Shown: positions 34,944-44,002, counted from the first letter of the stretch. The stretch: DNA of 47,176 nucleotides from Bacteroidales bacterium (GCA_021738565.1 JAIPBT010000033.1:1-47176); one strand, 5' to 3'. Translations and numbers: made by a program. The notes: generated by a model from the letters alone, not told the origin.

Positions 34944-34957
34944 CTAACCAACTAACT
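34944..34957 (-). repeat. AGTTAGTTGGTTAG element, copy 3
   Basis: Third exact copy of the 14-nt element, again between a stop codon (SusE/F-like gene, 34982) and a terminator hairpin. Confidence 0.7.
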
Positions 34958-34981
34958 GAAGTTTAAATTGCTGTTAAGTTG

Positions 34982-36229
34982 CTATTTAGCACTGCTGAAT
35001 GACACGGTTTTTGTATCTGCTTCAGCATCAATTACAAGACTGATGTTATAGGCTTCTCCTGTAACGACATAAAAGTTGTGATATTCTCCACCCAATGTGG
35101 TTGCATCAACAATGTCACCGTTGTCAACAGCAGGGCCCTCTACGCTTGAAAAGTTTGAATAATCCAGCTGTATGCCACCCCAGGCGCCATTTTCAAGAAA
35201 AATAAATTCCCTGTCCTGGAGAAGGTCCACTGCGTCCCAACTCCATGTATAAACATGGCCGGACACTTCCGGCGCGTGAATTCCGTAGCCATCTTCACCT
35301 GAGGCCCAGTTGGCAGTGTCGCCCGGTGCAAGCAGGTATGCATTTCCAAACAGTCCAATCTGATTGGCACTGTAATCAATGAGAATGGAGCTTGTCTTGA
35401 TCTTTGTTTCATCCCATTCACCTGTGGCCGCATCAAATTTCAGACGTACTGTAAATATACCATCGTCCTTGTTGGGTATGTTTTCTTCAAAATATCCCAC
35501 ATCATTAATGCCTGAGGCCCATGCGTCACCATAGCTTTCCACTCCCAGGTGTGTAAATGTGGCTTTTGAGTCATCGTTATATAACTCCCATCCGTTGGAG
35601 AATCGGTATTTATAACCTGATGCGCCCACCAGAGGTAATTCGGTTGCCTGGAACACTGCAGAATCAACAGAGGCATGTACCTGTGGCAAAGGTGTGCCGG
35701 CCGACCACTGGGCCTCTGTTGCATCACCGATCATCTGTGCGTCAACCTTCATGATCCTGATTTCAAGGGTGTTCATATCAAGATAAACGTAATAGAGACC
35801 CTCCTCTGCGATCTCAACGGGCAGTCCGTCAACGATCAGTGTATCATGAATGATATCAGCATCCACATCAGTATATGCCAATTCTGCTCCGGCTTCAATA
35901 AAACCGCCTGATTCAGTACCATAATTGATGCCGGCTGAATCAACCACTTCAGTGAATTGAATGGTACTGTTTGCCCCGATGTACATCAGTTTTCCATAAA
36001 TACCATCGACAGTCTCATTTCCGTCGGTTTTTGAAGGATTCATTTTTGCAAGCGGCATTTTAGCGGCAGGTTCAACAGAAGTTGATGCGACGGTGTTGCT
36101 GCCAAATACATATAATCCGCTTAAATTGGGGATTAGGTCCTCGGGTTCCGGCTCATCCTCTCCGCAGGAGATAAGGAGCATTGGAACTAATGCCAGTGAA
36201 AAAAGCTTAATTAAAGTTGATGTTTTCAT
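34982..36229 (-). CDS. SusE/SusF-like surface glycan-binding lipoprotein
   Basis: 415-aa lipoprotein (LLISCGEDEPEPED, Cys22) made of repeated beta domains separated by acidic linkers: LSGLYVFGSNTVAST, QMIGDATEAQWSAGTPLPQV and NQIGLFGNAYLLAPGDTANW. These G-(L/D)-x-x-W/Y starts resemble the SusE/SusF outer-membrane binding domains, where aromatic residues bind starch or other glycan. The C-terminal strand NISLVIDAEADTKTVSFS is typical. It follows SusD by 35 bp and ends the operon. It probably binds the same glycan as its SusCD pair at the cell surface. The protein is of about the usual family length. Confidence 0.78.
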   Translation of the reverse strand: MKTSTLIKLFSLALVPMLLISCGEDEPEPEDLIPNLSGLYVFGSNTVASTSVEPAAKMPLAKMNPSKTDGNETVDGIYGKLMYIGANSTIQFTEVVDSAGINYGTESGGFIEAGAELAYTDVDADIIHDTLIVDGLPVEIAEEGLYYVYLDMNTLEIRIMKVDAQMIGDATEAQWSAGTPLPQVHASVDSAVFQATELPLVGASGYKYRFSNGWELYNDDSKATFTHLGVESYGDAWASGINDVGYFEENIPNKDDGIFTVRLKFDAATGEWDETKIKTSSILIDYSANQIGLFGNAYLLAPGDTANWASGEDGYGIHAPEVSGHVYTWSWDAVDLLQDREFIFLENGAWGGIQLDYSNFSSVEGPAVDNGDIVDATTLGGEYHNFYVVTGEAYNISLVIDAEADTKTVSFSSAK

Positions 36230-36264
36230 TGTTTATCGTTTTAATTTGATTTTGAGTTTGTTTG

Positions 36265-37824
36265 TTATTCATATCCTGTACTTGGTACCATATTTACATT
36301 ATTGTCTACTTCAGAAAGTGGCACGGGGTAATAATAATCCCATGGGTGATAGATGATGATGCCCTGTGTAACATTTTTTTCATTGTATTTTAGAACTTCC
36401 TCTTCAACGATCTCCCACCTTACAATATCGAACCAGCGGTGTCCTTCTGCAAATAATTCCCTGAACCGCTCTTCACGAATGGAATCGCGCAGTTGGTTCC
36501 CGGTGAGCCCGGAATAATCGACAGTTGGTTCGGGTGTGTCAGGAGAAAATCCGAGAGCCCGTCTTCTGATTTTGTTCATATATTCTGTTGCAATGTCATC
36601 AAACCCCTGGTTGTTCATTGCTTCCGCATACATCAGGTAAATATCTGCAAGCCGCATGATGAAATAATTGGTGCCGCTGTTCCTGTTGGTGGAGTATACG
36701 GAATAATCCTGCGGAACGTATTTCCTGAAACTGTGTCCCGTGAAATTAAATTCACTGGCCCCTGCAGGCATCATAACACCATTCAGGTCGGCCGCGGAAT
36801 CTTCCGGCGCATAAGTGCAGATCTTTAGGCGTGGATCGCTTCCAAAGCGTTCAATATTGACACCGTGCGGGGTTACATTGCTCCATCCGCGTGCCGGCGG
36901 TGCACATTCCAGGGCAATTCCTGATCCCAGTCCGTTTTCCCAGATGTTTTGCTGCATGTCAATTATATAGTTCAATTCAAAGATGGATTCTTCGCTGAAT
37001 TCGTTTTTGCCCTGAAAAAGGTCGTCATACCTCTCAAAAGGTACCAGGCTGTAAGCCGGATTTGCCAATATTTCTTCAAAATAGGATTGTGCGGTTGCAT
37101 CATCACCCATGTAGAGATATACCTTTCCCAAAAAGGATTTGGCAGCAACATTTGTGACCCGGGCCCGGTTGTTTTCATCCCAGCTTTCCGGGAGTTGCTG
37201 TTCCGCAAACTCAAAATCAGTTATGACCTGCTGATACACCTTCCCGACGCTGGCACGGGGAACCATCATCTCTTCCCTTGTGGATGCAACCTTAAGGATC
37301 AAAGGAACCGCAAGTTTTGAACTGTCGTTAAAATACCGATCCTCTCCCCACAGCCTTACCAGGTGAAAATATGCAAATGCCCTCATAAAACGGGCCTGTC
37401 CGAGGATCAGCTCCATTTGTTCAATTTCGTTTTCATTCGGATCTTTTTCCTGAACAAACAGAGGTGCATTTTCAATGATATCGTTTGCGCGTGCAACTAC
37501 CCTGTACCATCCCCTCCAGGTAGTGTAAACATGCCCGTCGGCAGAGTTTACCTCGTTCCTGCTCTGGGCATTCCAGTAATCTGATGTGTGCGCTAATGGC
37601 AATAAAGTCTGTGAATAATATTGCTGACCAAAAAGGTCCAGGCTTTTGACTGCTGAATAGACTGCATTGAGTGCCATATCAAAATCACTGATGTTGGCGT
37701 AGTAATTGGATGAGTTCAATTCATTCTCATTGGTCACGTCAAGGAAATCGTCAGAACAGGAATGGGCAATCAATGCGAACAACGATAGCAAACTGAAAAG
37801 AATTATTTTATTCTTCTGAGGCAT
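36265..37824 (-). CDS. susD: SusD/RagB-family lipoprotein, second locus
   Basis: About 519 aa. I start at MPQKNKIILFSLLSLFALIAHSC, which places the lipobox Cys at residue 23; the longer in-frame start at 37863 adds 13 residues before the signal. Family features are DDFLDVTNENELN after the lipid Cys, GQARFMRAFAYFHLVRLWGEDRYF, the C-terminal EERFRELFAEGHRWFDIVRWEIV, and YYPVPLSEVDNNVNM. It is translated between SusC (upstream, 52 bp) and the SusE/F-like protein. It would be the lid of the second TonB-dependent glycan importer; the cargo may differ from that of the first pair. Confidence 0.94.
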   Translation of the reverse strand: MPQKNKIILFSLLSLFALIAHSCSDDFLDVTNENELNSSNYYANISDFDMALNAVYSAVKSLDLFGQQYYSQTLLPLAHTSDYWNAQSRNEVNSADGHVYTTWRGWYRVVARANDIIENAPLFVQEKDPNENEIEQMELILGQARFMRAFAYFHLVRLWGEDRYFNDSSKLAVPLILKVASTREEMMVPRASVGKVYQQVITDFEFAEQQLPESWDENNRARVTNVAAKSFLGKVYLYMGDDATAQSYFEEILANPAYSLVPFERYDDLFQGKNEFSEESIFELNYIIDMQQNIWENGLGSGIALECAPPARGWSNVTPHGVNIERFGSDPRLKICTYAPEDSAADLNGVMMPAGASEFNFTGHSFRKYVPQDYSVYSTNRNSGTNYFIMRLADIYLMYAEAMNNQGFDDIATEYMNKIRRRALGFSPDTPEPTVDYSGLTGNQLRDSIREERFRELFAEGHRWFDIVRWEIVEEEVLKYNEKNVTQGIIIYHPWDYYYPVPLSEVDNNVNMVPSTGYE

Positions 37825-37876
37825 GTATTTTCTGAATTCTTTGTTGGCAAAAGGTTTCATCATCGACTCTCCTTTT

Positions 37877-40800
37877 TTAGAAATTTAGTTCTACTCCTCC
37901 GGTTACTGTTCTTACCTGGGGGTAAAGACCATAGTCGACCCCCCGGCTTGTATTTGAACCTGCCACTTCAGGGTCGGTGCCGGAATAACCGGTGATGGTA
38001 AGCAGGTTGTTTGCATTGATAAAAAGCCGCAACCTGGAAACCCCCAATTCATTTAAAAGTCTTGCAGGCAGGTTGAATCCAACCTGGATGTTTCTCAATT
38101 TCAGGTAGGATCCGTCTTCAACAAAATAGGTGGAGGATTTGCTGAAGTTGCCGTTGGGATCACTTGCAATGTTCCTGGGGTGTTTTGTATGGTTATCCTC
38201 GGTCCAGGCTTCGTAAATAAGCGCTGTTGTGTTATTGTCACCAAAGAAATTCCGCGTATAGGCCTTTTCTGCATTAAAAACATCCACTCCCTGAACGCCC
38301 TGAAGCTGCAGGTTTATATCGAATATCTTCCCTTTGGAGATGCTTACGTTCAGACCATAGATCATTTTTGGCCAGGGGTTTCCTATGAATACACGGTCGT
38401 GTTCGGCGGTAATCTGTCCGTCGGGTACTCCGTCCGGACCACTTATATCCTTGTACATCAAGTCACCCGGACCAGTTCCCCCCTCCTGGTAGGTGCCGTC
38501 TGCTGCCCAGGAGTTGATGGCAAAGATATCTTCCGGAGTGTTGAGCATCTGCTGCACCACGTATCCATAGAAATACGACATGGGCATGCCTGCTTCGGTA
38601 CGGGTCATTCCACCGATCTGTCCACCTCCGTTCCCTCCGGTAATGGCACCCTGGTTCAGGTTCTGCATTTCATTTTTCATGAAGGAAGTATTGCCGTTGA
38701 TGTTCAGGCTGTAATCGCCAAATACCCAACGATATCCCATCTCAATATCAAGACCCATATTGCGCATGGTCCCTATATTGACAGATGGATTTACCGGACT
38801 GAAATTGTGCACTGCGATCCCCACGGATGGAGGTATTGGAGTGGGGTAGAGCATGTCCTGCGTGTCCTTGATATAGGCATCGATGCTGAATGACAGCTTG
38901 TTGCTGAATGCTGTCATGTTCAATCCAACATTGTGCATGTACACCTCTTCCCACTTTACTTCTTCGTTGGGAAAACGTGCAATGAAAAATCCGTTCACTT
39001 TGTTCTGTCCTGCCTCGTCAAATGCATAGCTCGTGAACTGGGAAGTATAGGCTTTCAGGTAGATGTAATCCCCGATCCTGTCCGACCCAAGCTTTCCTGA
39101 ACTCAATCGAAGCTTAAGTGTGTTGATATGGGGTACATTTTCAAAAAAATTCTCCTTTGATACAAACCAGCCTGCAGAAAATGATGGAAAGACACCCCAT
39201 ATGTTTTCCGGTCCGAATTTCGGTGCCGAAGCATCCCTCCGGATGCTGGCCTCAAACAGGTATTTTTCCCTGTAATTGTAATTGAACCTTCCGAAGTAGG
39301 AGAGGGTCCTGGCTTCATACAAATTGTTCCTGTCTGTTATATTGAATGTTCCCGTTGCCAGGTTCATGCTTCTGGCCACTTCGACGGGAAAGTCTGTTCC
39401 CGTTACATTGAAATGCATGGTCTCAAAGCGGGTCCATTCATAACCGGCCATAACTTTTATGTTGTGCATGTTGAATTGCCTGTTGTACGTGGCAAATGCA
39501 TTTCCCAGAATGGTAACATCGTCGGCTGATGAAAGTGTAAGCGAATTGATCGTATTTGCAAATGCACCATAATTGAAAGCCTCGTTAAACTTTTCACCAA
39601 GGAAAGCGGAATAATTGTATCCCACGGTAGCTTTGATCAGCATCCCTTCAAAAGGTGTAATTTCAGCAAACAGGTTGCCGTCCACCCTGTTGTATTTGCG
39701 GTTTTCATGTTGCTGGTACTGACTGGCAACCGGGTTGGGTCCCTGGAAGTAGGCAGGAGCGCGGCCCCAGCCTCCAAAGGGATTGTCCTCATCATAGATA
39801 GGCATGATGGGAATGGAACGGTAGGGGATGGCGCCTGAGTAATTCTCATTGAAATTATCAATGGGATTTTCACGAACGGCAGACAGAAGCAGACTTTCCC
39901 CGATTTTCATCCAACCGGTAAGCCGGACGTCGGAATTTAACCTTGCAGAATAGCGGTTGTAGGTGTTGTCGATCAGTATCCCTGTTTCATCGTCATACCC
40001 GAGGGAGAAATAGTAATTGAAATTCTCCGCTCCGTTGGATATGGAAAAATCATAGGTTTGAAGGATCCCGCTGCCATCGTAATATGCATCGATCCAGTCG
40101 GTATCATGCTCCCATTCGTCCCAGGCAGGTTCAGGGTTTTGACCTGCAGCAAGCCGTGACTCCCGCTTGTATTTAACGAAGTCTTCACTTCCCAGCAGTT
40201 CGGGAAGCTTAATAGGTATCCTTTTACCGATCGATGATTTAAAACTGATGTCAAGTCCTTCCTTGCCACGCTTTGTATTGATCAGTATGACACCGTGTGC
40301 TGCTTTGACACCATAGATTGCTGAAGCTGAAGCATCCTTCAGTATTTCAATGGATTGAACATCGTTAATATCGAAGTGGTTGCCCGGGGACATGGGCACT
40401 CCATCAATGACCCACAACGGTTCTGTGTTCCCAATGGAACCCACCCCGCGGATGTGAACTGTTGGGGCCGCCCCGGGGGCGCCACCATTCTGGGAAACAA
40501 ATACACCTGATGACAGTCCCTGAAGCGCCTGGTCGAGCCTCACCTGGGATTTGTTTTCAATATTCTCAGTCTCTATCGAAGAAATGGATCCTGTAATGTT
40601 GGACCTTTTCTGCACCCCGTATCCGACCACTGCAATTTCTTCCAGTTCCACCAGATCGGGTTCCAAATTGAAATTGATCACTTTTTTATTGTTTATCGTT
40701 TGCTGGAGAGACTGAAACCCAATAAATGCAGCGGTAAGAACAGCGCCCTGCCCTGTGACAATGATCGTGTAGTTGCCATCCATGTCAGTAACAGTACCGT

Positions 40801-40963
40801 TGTTGGTCCCGTTTTCTGTGATTGTGGCACCCGGGAGCGGGGAACCGGTTGAAGCATCTGTCACCTTCCCGCTTATAGCAATCTCTCCCTGGGCAAATAC
40901 CTGGCTGAATGACAACAACAATGTGAGCACAAGGAACAGACTGTACAGCTTAGATGGTCTCAT
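37877..40963 (-). CDS. susC: SusC/RagA-family TonB-dependent transporter, second locus
   Basis: 1028-aa outer-membrane transporter with a signal peptide (LVLTLLLSFSQVFAQ) and a carboxypeptidase-D-like domain (AISGKVTDASTGSPLPGATITENG). The linker is LEEIAVVGYGVQKRSNITGSIS; the plug has APTVHIRGVGSIGN and ILKDASASAIYG; the barrel ends TVTGGVELNF. It is first in a SusC-SusD-SusE/F operon. Its promoter candidate has a perfect -7 element at 41104-41111. The strongest tandem-repeat site in the divergent intergenic region faces the CotH gene, so whether this operon belongs to the same regulon is open. Confidence 0.96.
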   Translation of the reverse strand: MRPSKLYSLFLVLTLLLSFSQVFAQGEIAISGKVTDASTGSPLPGATITENGTNNGTVTDMDGNYTIIVTGQGAVLTAAFIGFQSLQQTINNKKVINFNLEPDLVELEEIAVVGYGVQKRSNITGSISSIETENIENKSQVRLDQALQGLSSGVFVSQNGGAPGAAPTVHIRGVGSIGNTEPLWVIDGVPMSPGNHFDINDVQSIEILKDASASAIYGVKAAHGVILINTKRGKEGLDISFKSSIGKRIPIKLPELLGSEDFVKYKRESRLAAGQNPEPAWDEWEHDTDWIDAYYDGSGILQTYDFSISNGAENFNYYFSLGYDDETGILIDNTYNRYSARLNSDVRLTGWMKIGESLLLSAVRENPIDNFNENYSGAIPYRSIPIMPIYDEDNPFGGWGRAPAYFQGPNPVASQYQQHENRKYNRVDGNLFAEITPFEGMLIKATVGYNYSAFLGEKFNEAFNYGAFANTINSLTLSSADDVTILGNAFATYNRQFNMHNIKVMAGYEWTRFETMHFNVTGTDFPVEVARSMNLATGTFNITDRNNLYEARTLSYFGRFNYNYREKYLFEASIRRDASAPKFGPENIWGVFPSFSAGWFVSKENFFENVPHINTLKLRLSSGKLGSDRIGDYIYLKAYTSQFTSYAFDEAGQNKVNGFFIARFPNEEVKWEEVYMHNVGLNMTAFSNKLSFSIDAYIKDTQDMLYPTPIPPSVGIAVHNFSPVNPSVNIGTMRNMGLDIEMGYRWVFGDYSLNINGNTSFMKNEMQNLNQGAITGGNGGGQIGGMTRTEAGMPMSYFYGYVVQQMLNTPEDIFAINSWAADGTYQEGGTGPGDLMYKDISGPDGVPDGQITAEHDRVFIGNPWPKMIYGLNVSISKGKIFDINLQLQGVQGVDVFNAEKAYTRNFFGDNNTTALIYEAWTEDNHTKHPRNIASDPNGNFSKSSTYFVEDGSYLKLRNIQVGFNLPARLLNELGVSRLRLFINANNLLTITGYSGTDPEVAGSNTSRGVDYGLYPQVRTVTGGVELNF

Positions 40964-41103
40964 AAAAATCGCGTTTTTTATTACAAACGGAAAAGAACGC
41001 TGTTGTATTCCCGTAACTTTTCCTTCAGATCCGTTAAATCAAATTTACATGTATAAGCAATAGGATATGGGGCATAAGAAAAATGTATAGAAAATTAACA
41101 GAT

Positions 41104-41131
41104 CAAAAATATTTAAAAAACACATAATCAA
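41104..41131 (-). promoter_or_regulatory. Promoter candidate of the second SusC operon
   Basis: On the minus strand TTG (41129-41131) is followed after 17 nt by TATTTTTG (41104-41111), a perfect TAnnTTTG -7. A degenerate tandem pair, CTAATGTATTG and ATTATGTGTTT (41118-41139), overlaps the -33 region. It matches the consensus half-site at only 8 and 7 of 11 positions. The leader would be about 130 nt. Confidence 0.5.
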
Positions 41132-41191
41132 TACATTAGTAAATTTATTAATATAGAATACTTATGTTCTTTCCTGCGGTGAATTGCACAC

Positions 41192-41215
41192 ATGTTGTAG
41201 TATTGATGTATTATT
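41192..41215 (+). promoter_or_regulatory. 11-bp-spaced direct repeat upstream of the CotH-like gene
   Basis: ATGTTGTAGTA is followed directly by TTGATGTATTA and TT. It matches the site before the first SusC at 23 of 24 bases and lies 86 bp before the CotH start in the same orientation. Further downstream, 9-bp arms TGAAGTAAT (41225-41233) and ATTACTTCA (41255-41263) flank a -7-like TATTTTAG. The rest of the 338-bp intergenic region (40964-41301) shows no gene. Confidence 0.7.
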
Positions 41216-41301
41216 TTTACCTCCTGAAGTAATTTCTTACAGGTATTTTAGGTCATTACTTCATCGGATCAATGTAGCTTAGCAGACAGAATGTATAACA
41301 A

Positions 41302-43773
41302 ATGAGGGTCCTGCACGTAATATTGGTTTCATTGTTGTTCATTTTCAATGCCAGCGGACAATCGCATTGGGAATCCATTGTAATGGCGGATGATTTTTGG
41401 AGGTACCTGCCGGCATTGACTGAACCCCCGGCAGGTTGGAACGAAGCCGGGTTTGATGATGATGGCTGGTCAGAAGCCCAGGGGGGTATTGGGTACGGTG
41501 ATGGTGATGATCAGACTTTGATCGATCCAGTGAATTCCCTCTATTTAAGGACTGCTTTCAATGTATCTCCCGGAGTTGAAGTGCTGACCCTGATCCTTGA
41601 TATCGATTATGACGATGCTTTTGTCGCATATTTGAACGGGGATGAGGTTGCGCGATCTGAGAATGTTACTGATCCGTTCCCGGCCTACAACAGCACATTG
41701 CTTTATGACCATGAGGCACAGATGTATTCAGGAGGAATGCCTGAGCGCTTTGGAATTGACAGGTCCTTACTTGATACCGGTTTGAATGTTCTTGCAGTGC
41801 ACGTGCTGAATAACGGGATAGGATCTTCGGATCTGACTTCTCTGGTATTTCTCAATGCTGAAATAGGCGGGGATGATTTGATCTTTGAGCAGACTCCCGA
41901 CTGGTTCATACCCCCGGTTGCATTTACCGGAAGCAGGTTGCCGGTCATAAAGATCAATACGTATGGAGTACATATTCCCGATGAGCCACGAATCGCGGCA
42001 GAGATGGGAATTATTTATAACGGACCCGGCCAGTTGAATTCAGTGAACGATACATTCAATGAATATGACGGACGAATTACCATTGAGACCCGGGGGCAAT
42101 CCTCCCAAATGTTCCCGAAAAAATCTTACAGGCTGGAGACCCAGGATTCGCTGGGGGAAAACCTGAATATTTCCCTGCTGGGCATGCCCCCGGAGAATGA
42201 CTGGATCCTCTATGCACCATACAGCGATAAGTCCATGCTGCGGAACGCGGTTACATTCGAGTTGGGCCGAAAGCTTGATTATTATTGTTCCCGGACTGTA
42301 TTCTGTGAGTTGTTCCTGAATGAAGAATATCGGGGGGTGTATGTATTAATGGAAAAAATAAAAAGGGATGATGACAGGGTGGATATCGCGAAGCTCAAAT
42401 TAACGGACAACTATGGTAATGAACTCACAGGCGGGTATATTTTCAAAGTTGACAAGATCGACCCCGGCTACATTGAAGGCAGTGATGGTTTCAGGTCGAG
42501 CCCCGACCCATCCTATCCGAATGCTATGGACATCATTTACCAGTACTTTGATCCAAAGCCGGATGAATTGACACCGGTGCAGAAGGAATACCTGAAAGAA
42601 CGCATCATTGAAGCAGAGGCAGTATTGATATCTGATTATTTTGATGATCCAGATATTGGTTACAACAGATATCTCAATACAGGATCATTCGTTGATTTCA
42701 TGCTGATCAATGAAATATCCAAGGAGGTAGACAAATACCGGTACAGCAGTTATTTCTACAAAAAAAGAGACAGCAGGGGAGGGGAATTTTTTGCAGGTCC
42801 TCTATGGGATTTTAACTTGGGATATGGCAATGTGGATTACTGGCCGGAAGGCATTAATACTGCCGGCTGGCTGTTTGATGATGTGCAGCCCTATGACTGG
42901 AGCCTCATTTTCTGGTGGAAGCGCTTGATGGAGGATGATTGGTTTCGGGATCTCGCTTCTACACGCTGGAGATACCTTCGTGAAAATGATTTCAGTGATG
43001 CAAATATACAGGTTCTGATCGATTCCCTGACGGGCCTGATCGATGAGGCACAGGAAAGGAATTACCAGAGGTGGCCCATTTTGGGTGAATATGTCTGGCC
43101 CAATTACAACTGGGCAGGGAATGTCTACCAGGACGAGGTAGATTACTTCTCGGACTGGTTGTTTGAAAGGCTGCACTGGATGGATGCCAATTTTAACGAA
43201 GAATTTCTGAACCCGGTTATAACTATTAGCAGAATTGGTATTTCAGACAATAATTTAAATTATCGCATCAAGCTCAAAGATGATCTGTTCAACCATTCCA
43301 AATTGCTGAAAAAGTATTTTAAGCTTACAACCTCCAATCCCTTTATTTTCATAGATAGCATATATTATGAAGCCCCCGGGGCTGCTGTATTGTCTTTGGG
43401 GATTGAATCAGGTATCAGTTATAACGGTTCGGAAATTTCTTTGGAGATCGATCACAGGGTACTGAATGGATTCAGGACACTGGTAACCAAAGAGATCACC
43501 GTGGATGTAAGTGCTACCGTGTTCGATGATTCCTTTGAGGTAGAGATCTATGCCTCAGGTAAAAATATTATTTTAAGGACCAATTACCCAAATTCGTTGC
43601 CGGATCATATGAGGGTTTACAGCATGACCGGCAGGCTGGTTGAGATCCATGCCCTTGAGCGGACCGGTTTTAATAAGGTCCGTACAAGCCTGCAGCCAGG
43701 GATCTATGTCGTGACCCTGGAACCACTGGAAACACAGGAGGTTCCGGTCCATCAAAAGGTGCTGATCCGGTAA
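41302..43773 (+). CDS. CotH-kinase-family protein, T9SS-secreted
   Basis: 823 aa. Signal peptide 1-19 (SLLFIFNASGQ) and an N-terminal beta-sandwich (about 25-195, FDDDGWSEAQGGIGYGDG...LYLRTAFNV), a galactose-binding-like fold often found before CotH domains. The CotH kinase domain (about 210-620) has RGQSSQMFPKKSYRLET, DWILYAPYSDKSMLRN, EYRGVYVLMEKIKRDDDRVDI, EVDKYRYSSYFYKK with Asp477, and GPLWDFNLGYGN with Asp503. The C-terminal T9SS sorting domain starts near residue 745. CotH proteins are atypical secretory-pathway kinases that phosphorylate spore coat or extracellular proteins. Here the target is unknown; a co-secreted T9SS enzyme is a possibility. Its promoter repeat is almost identical to that of the first SusC operon, which places it in the putative glucan regulon. 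It may also act as a structural or binding protein only. Confidence 0.86.
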   Translation: MRVLHVILVSLLFIFNASGQSHWESIVMADDFWRYLPALTEPPAGWNEAGFDDDGWSEAQGGIGYGDGDDQTLIDPVNSLYLRTAFNVSPGVEVLTLILDIDYDDAFVAYLNGDEVARSENVTDPFPAYNSTLLYDHEAQMYSGGMPERFGIDRSLLDTGLNVLAVHVLNNGIGSSDLTSLVFLNAEIGGDDLIFEQTPDWFIPPVAFTGSRLPVIKINTYGVHIPDEPRIAAEMGIIYNGPGQLNSVNDTFNEYDGRITIETRGQSSQMFPKKSYRLETQDSLGENLNISLLGMPPENDWILYAPYSDKSMLRNAVTFELGRKLDYYCSRTVFCELFLNEEYRGVYVLMEKIKRDDDRVDIAKLKLTDNYGNELTGGYIFKVDKIDPGYIEGSDGFRSSPDPSYPNAMDIIYQYFDPKPDELTPVQKEYLKERIIEAEAVLISDYFDDPDIGYNRYLNTGSFVDFMLINEISKEVDKYRYSSYFYKKRDSRGGEFFAGPLWDFNLGYGNVDYWPEGINTAGWLFDDVQPYDWSLIFWWKRLMEDDWFRDLASTRWRYLRENDFSDANIQVLIDSLTGLIDEAQERNYQRWPILGEYVWPNYNWAGNVYQDEVDYFSDWLFERLHWMDANFNEEFLNPVITISRIGISDNNLNYRIKLKDDLFNHSKLLKKYFKLTTSNPFIFIDSIYYEAPGAAVLSLGIESGISYNGSEISLEIDHRVLNGFRTLVTKEITVDVSATVFDDSFEVEIYASGKNIILRTNYPNSLPDHMRVYSMTGRLVEIHALERTGFNKVRTSLQPGIYVVTLEPLETQEVPVHQKVLIR

Positions 43774-43786
43774 CGGATCATGGCAC

Positions 43787-43966
43787 TCACTCCTCCCAGT
43801 CCCTGATCAGGATTCCTTTACCGTATTTGCGGACCTCCAGCTTCTGTCTGGCTCTCCATCCCAATTCTCGGATGAGGTTCCTGGGCAGGATAACAGAATA
43901 GCTGGATCCTCCGGAACCTTTTGTAAGACTGCGGATGTGCTCTTCTTCAATAATTCTTCGTGACAT
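43787..43966 (-). CDS. Small AbrB/MazE-type DNA-binding protein
   Basis: 59 aa from the ATG at 43966. The longer in-frame start at 44083 would translate the AT-rich palindrome region into a Y/T/K-rich stretch and is rejected. The segment SLTKGSGGSSYSVILPRNLIRELGWRARQKLEVRKYGKGILIRDWEE is the swapped-hairpin AbrB/SpoVT fold: K-x-G-x-S-x-x-V-x-L-P-R-x-x-x-R-E-L-G-W. Such proteins are antitoxins or transition regulators that often repress their own gene. No toxin gene is adjacent on either side. Three tandem palindromes directly before the ATG are likely its own operator. Confidence 0.75.
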   Translation of the reverse strand: MSRRIIEEEHIRSLTKGSGGSSYSVILPRNLIRELGWRARQKLEVRKYGKGILIRDWEE

Positions 43967-43968
43967 AA

Positions 43969-44002
43969 TATACGTATATTTATACGTATAAAAATATGTA
44001 TA
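43969..44002 (-). promoter_or_regulatory. Three tandem palindromes at exact 12-bp spacing, probable operator
   Basis: TATACGTATA occurs at 43969-43978 and again at 43981-43990. A third, 8-of-10 copy (AATATGTATA) is at 43993-44002. The centres are 12 bp apart. The first copy ends 2 bp from the ATG of the AbrB-type gene, so binding there would block transcription or translation start. Confidence 0.65.

Noticed and set aside
38180-38893. 237-codon open frame antisense to the second SusC
   Set aside because: It has no recognisable domain, and the opposite strand encodes a full-length conserved SusC barrel; it is a shadow frame.
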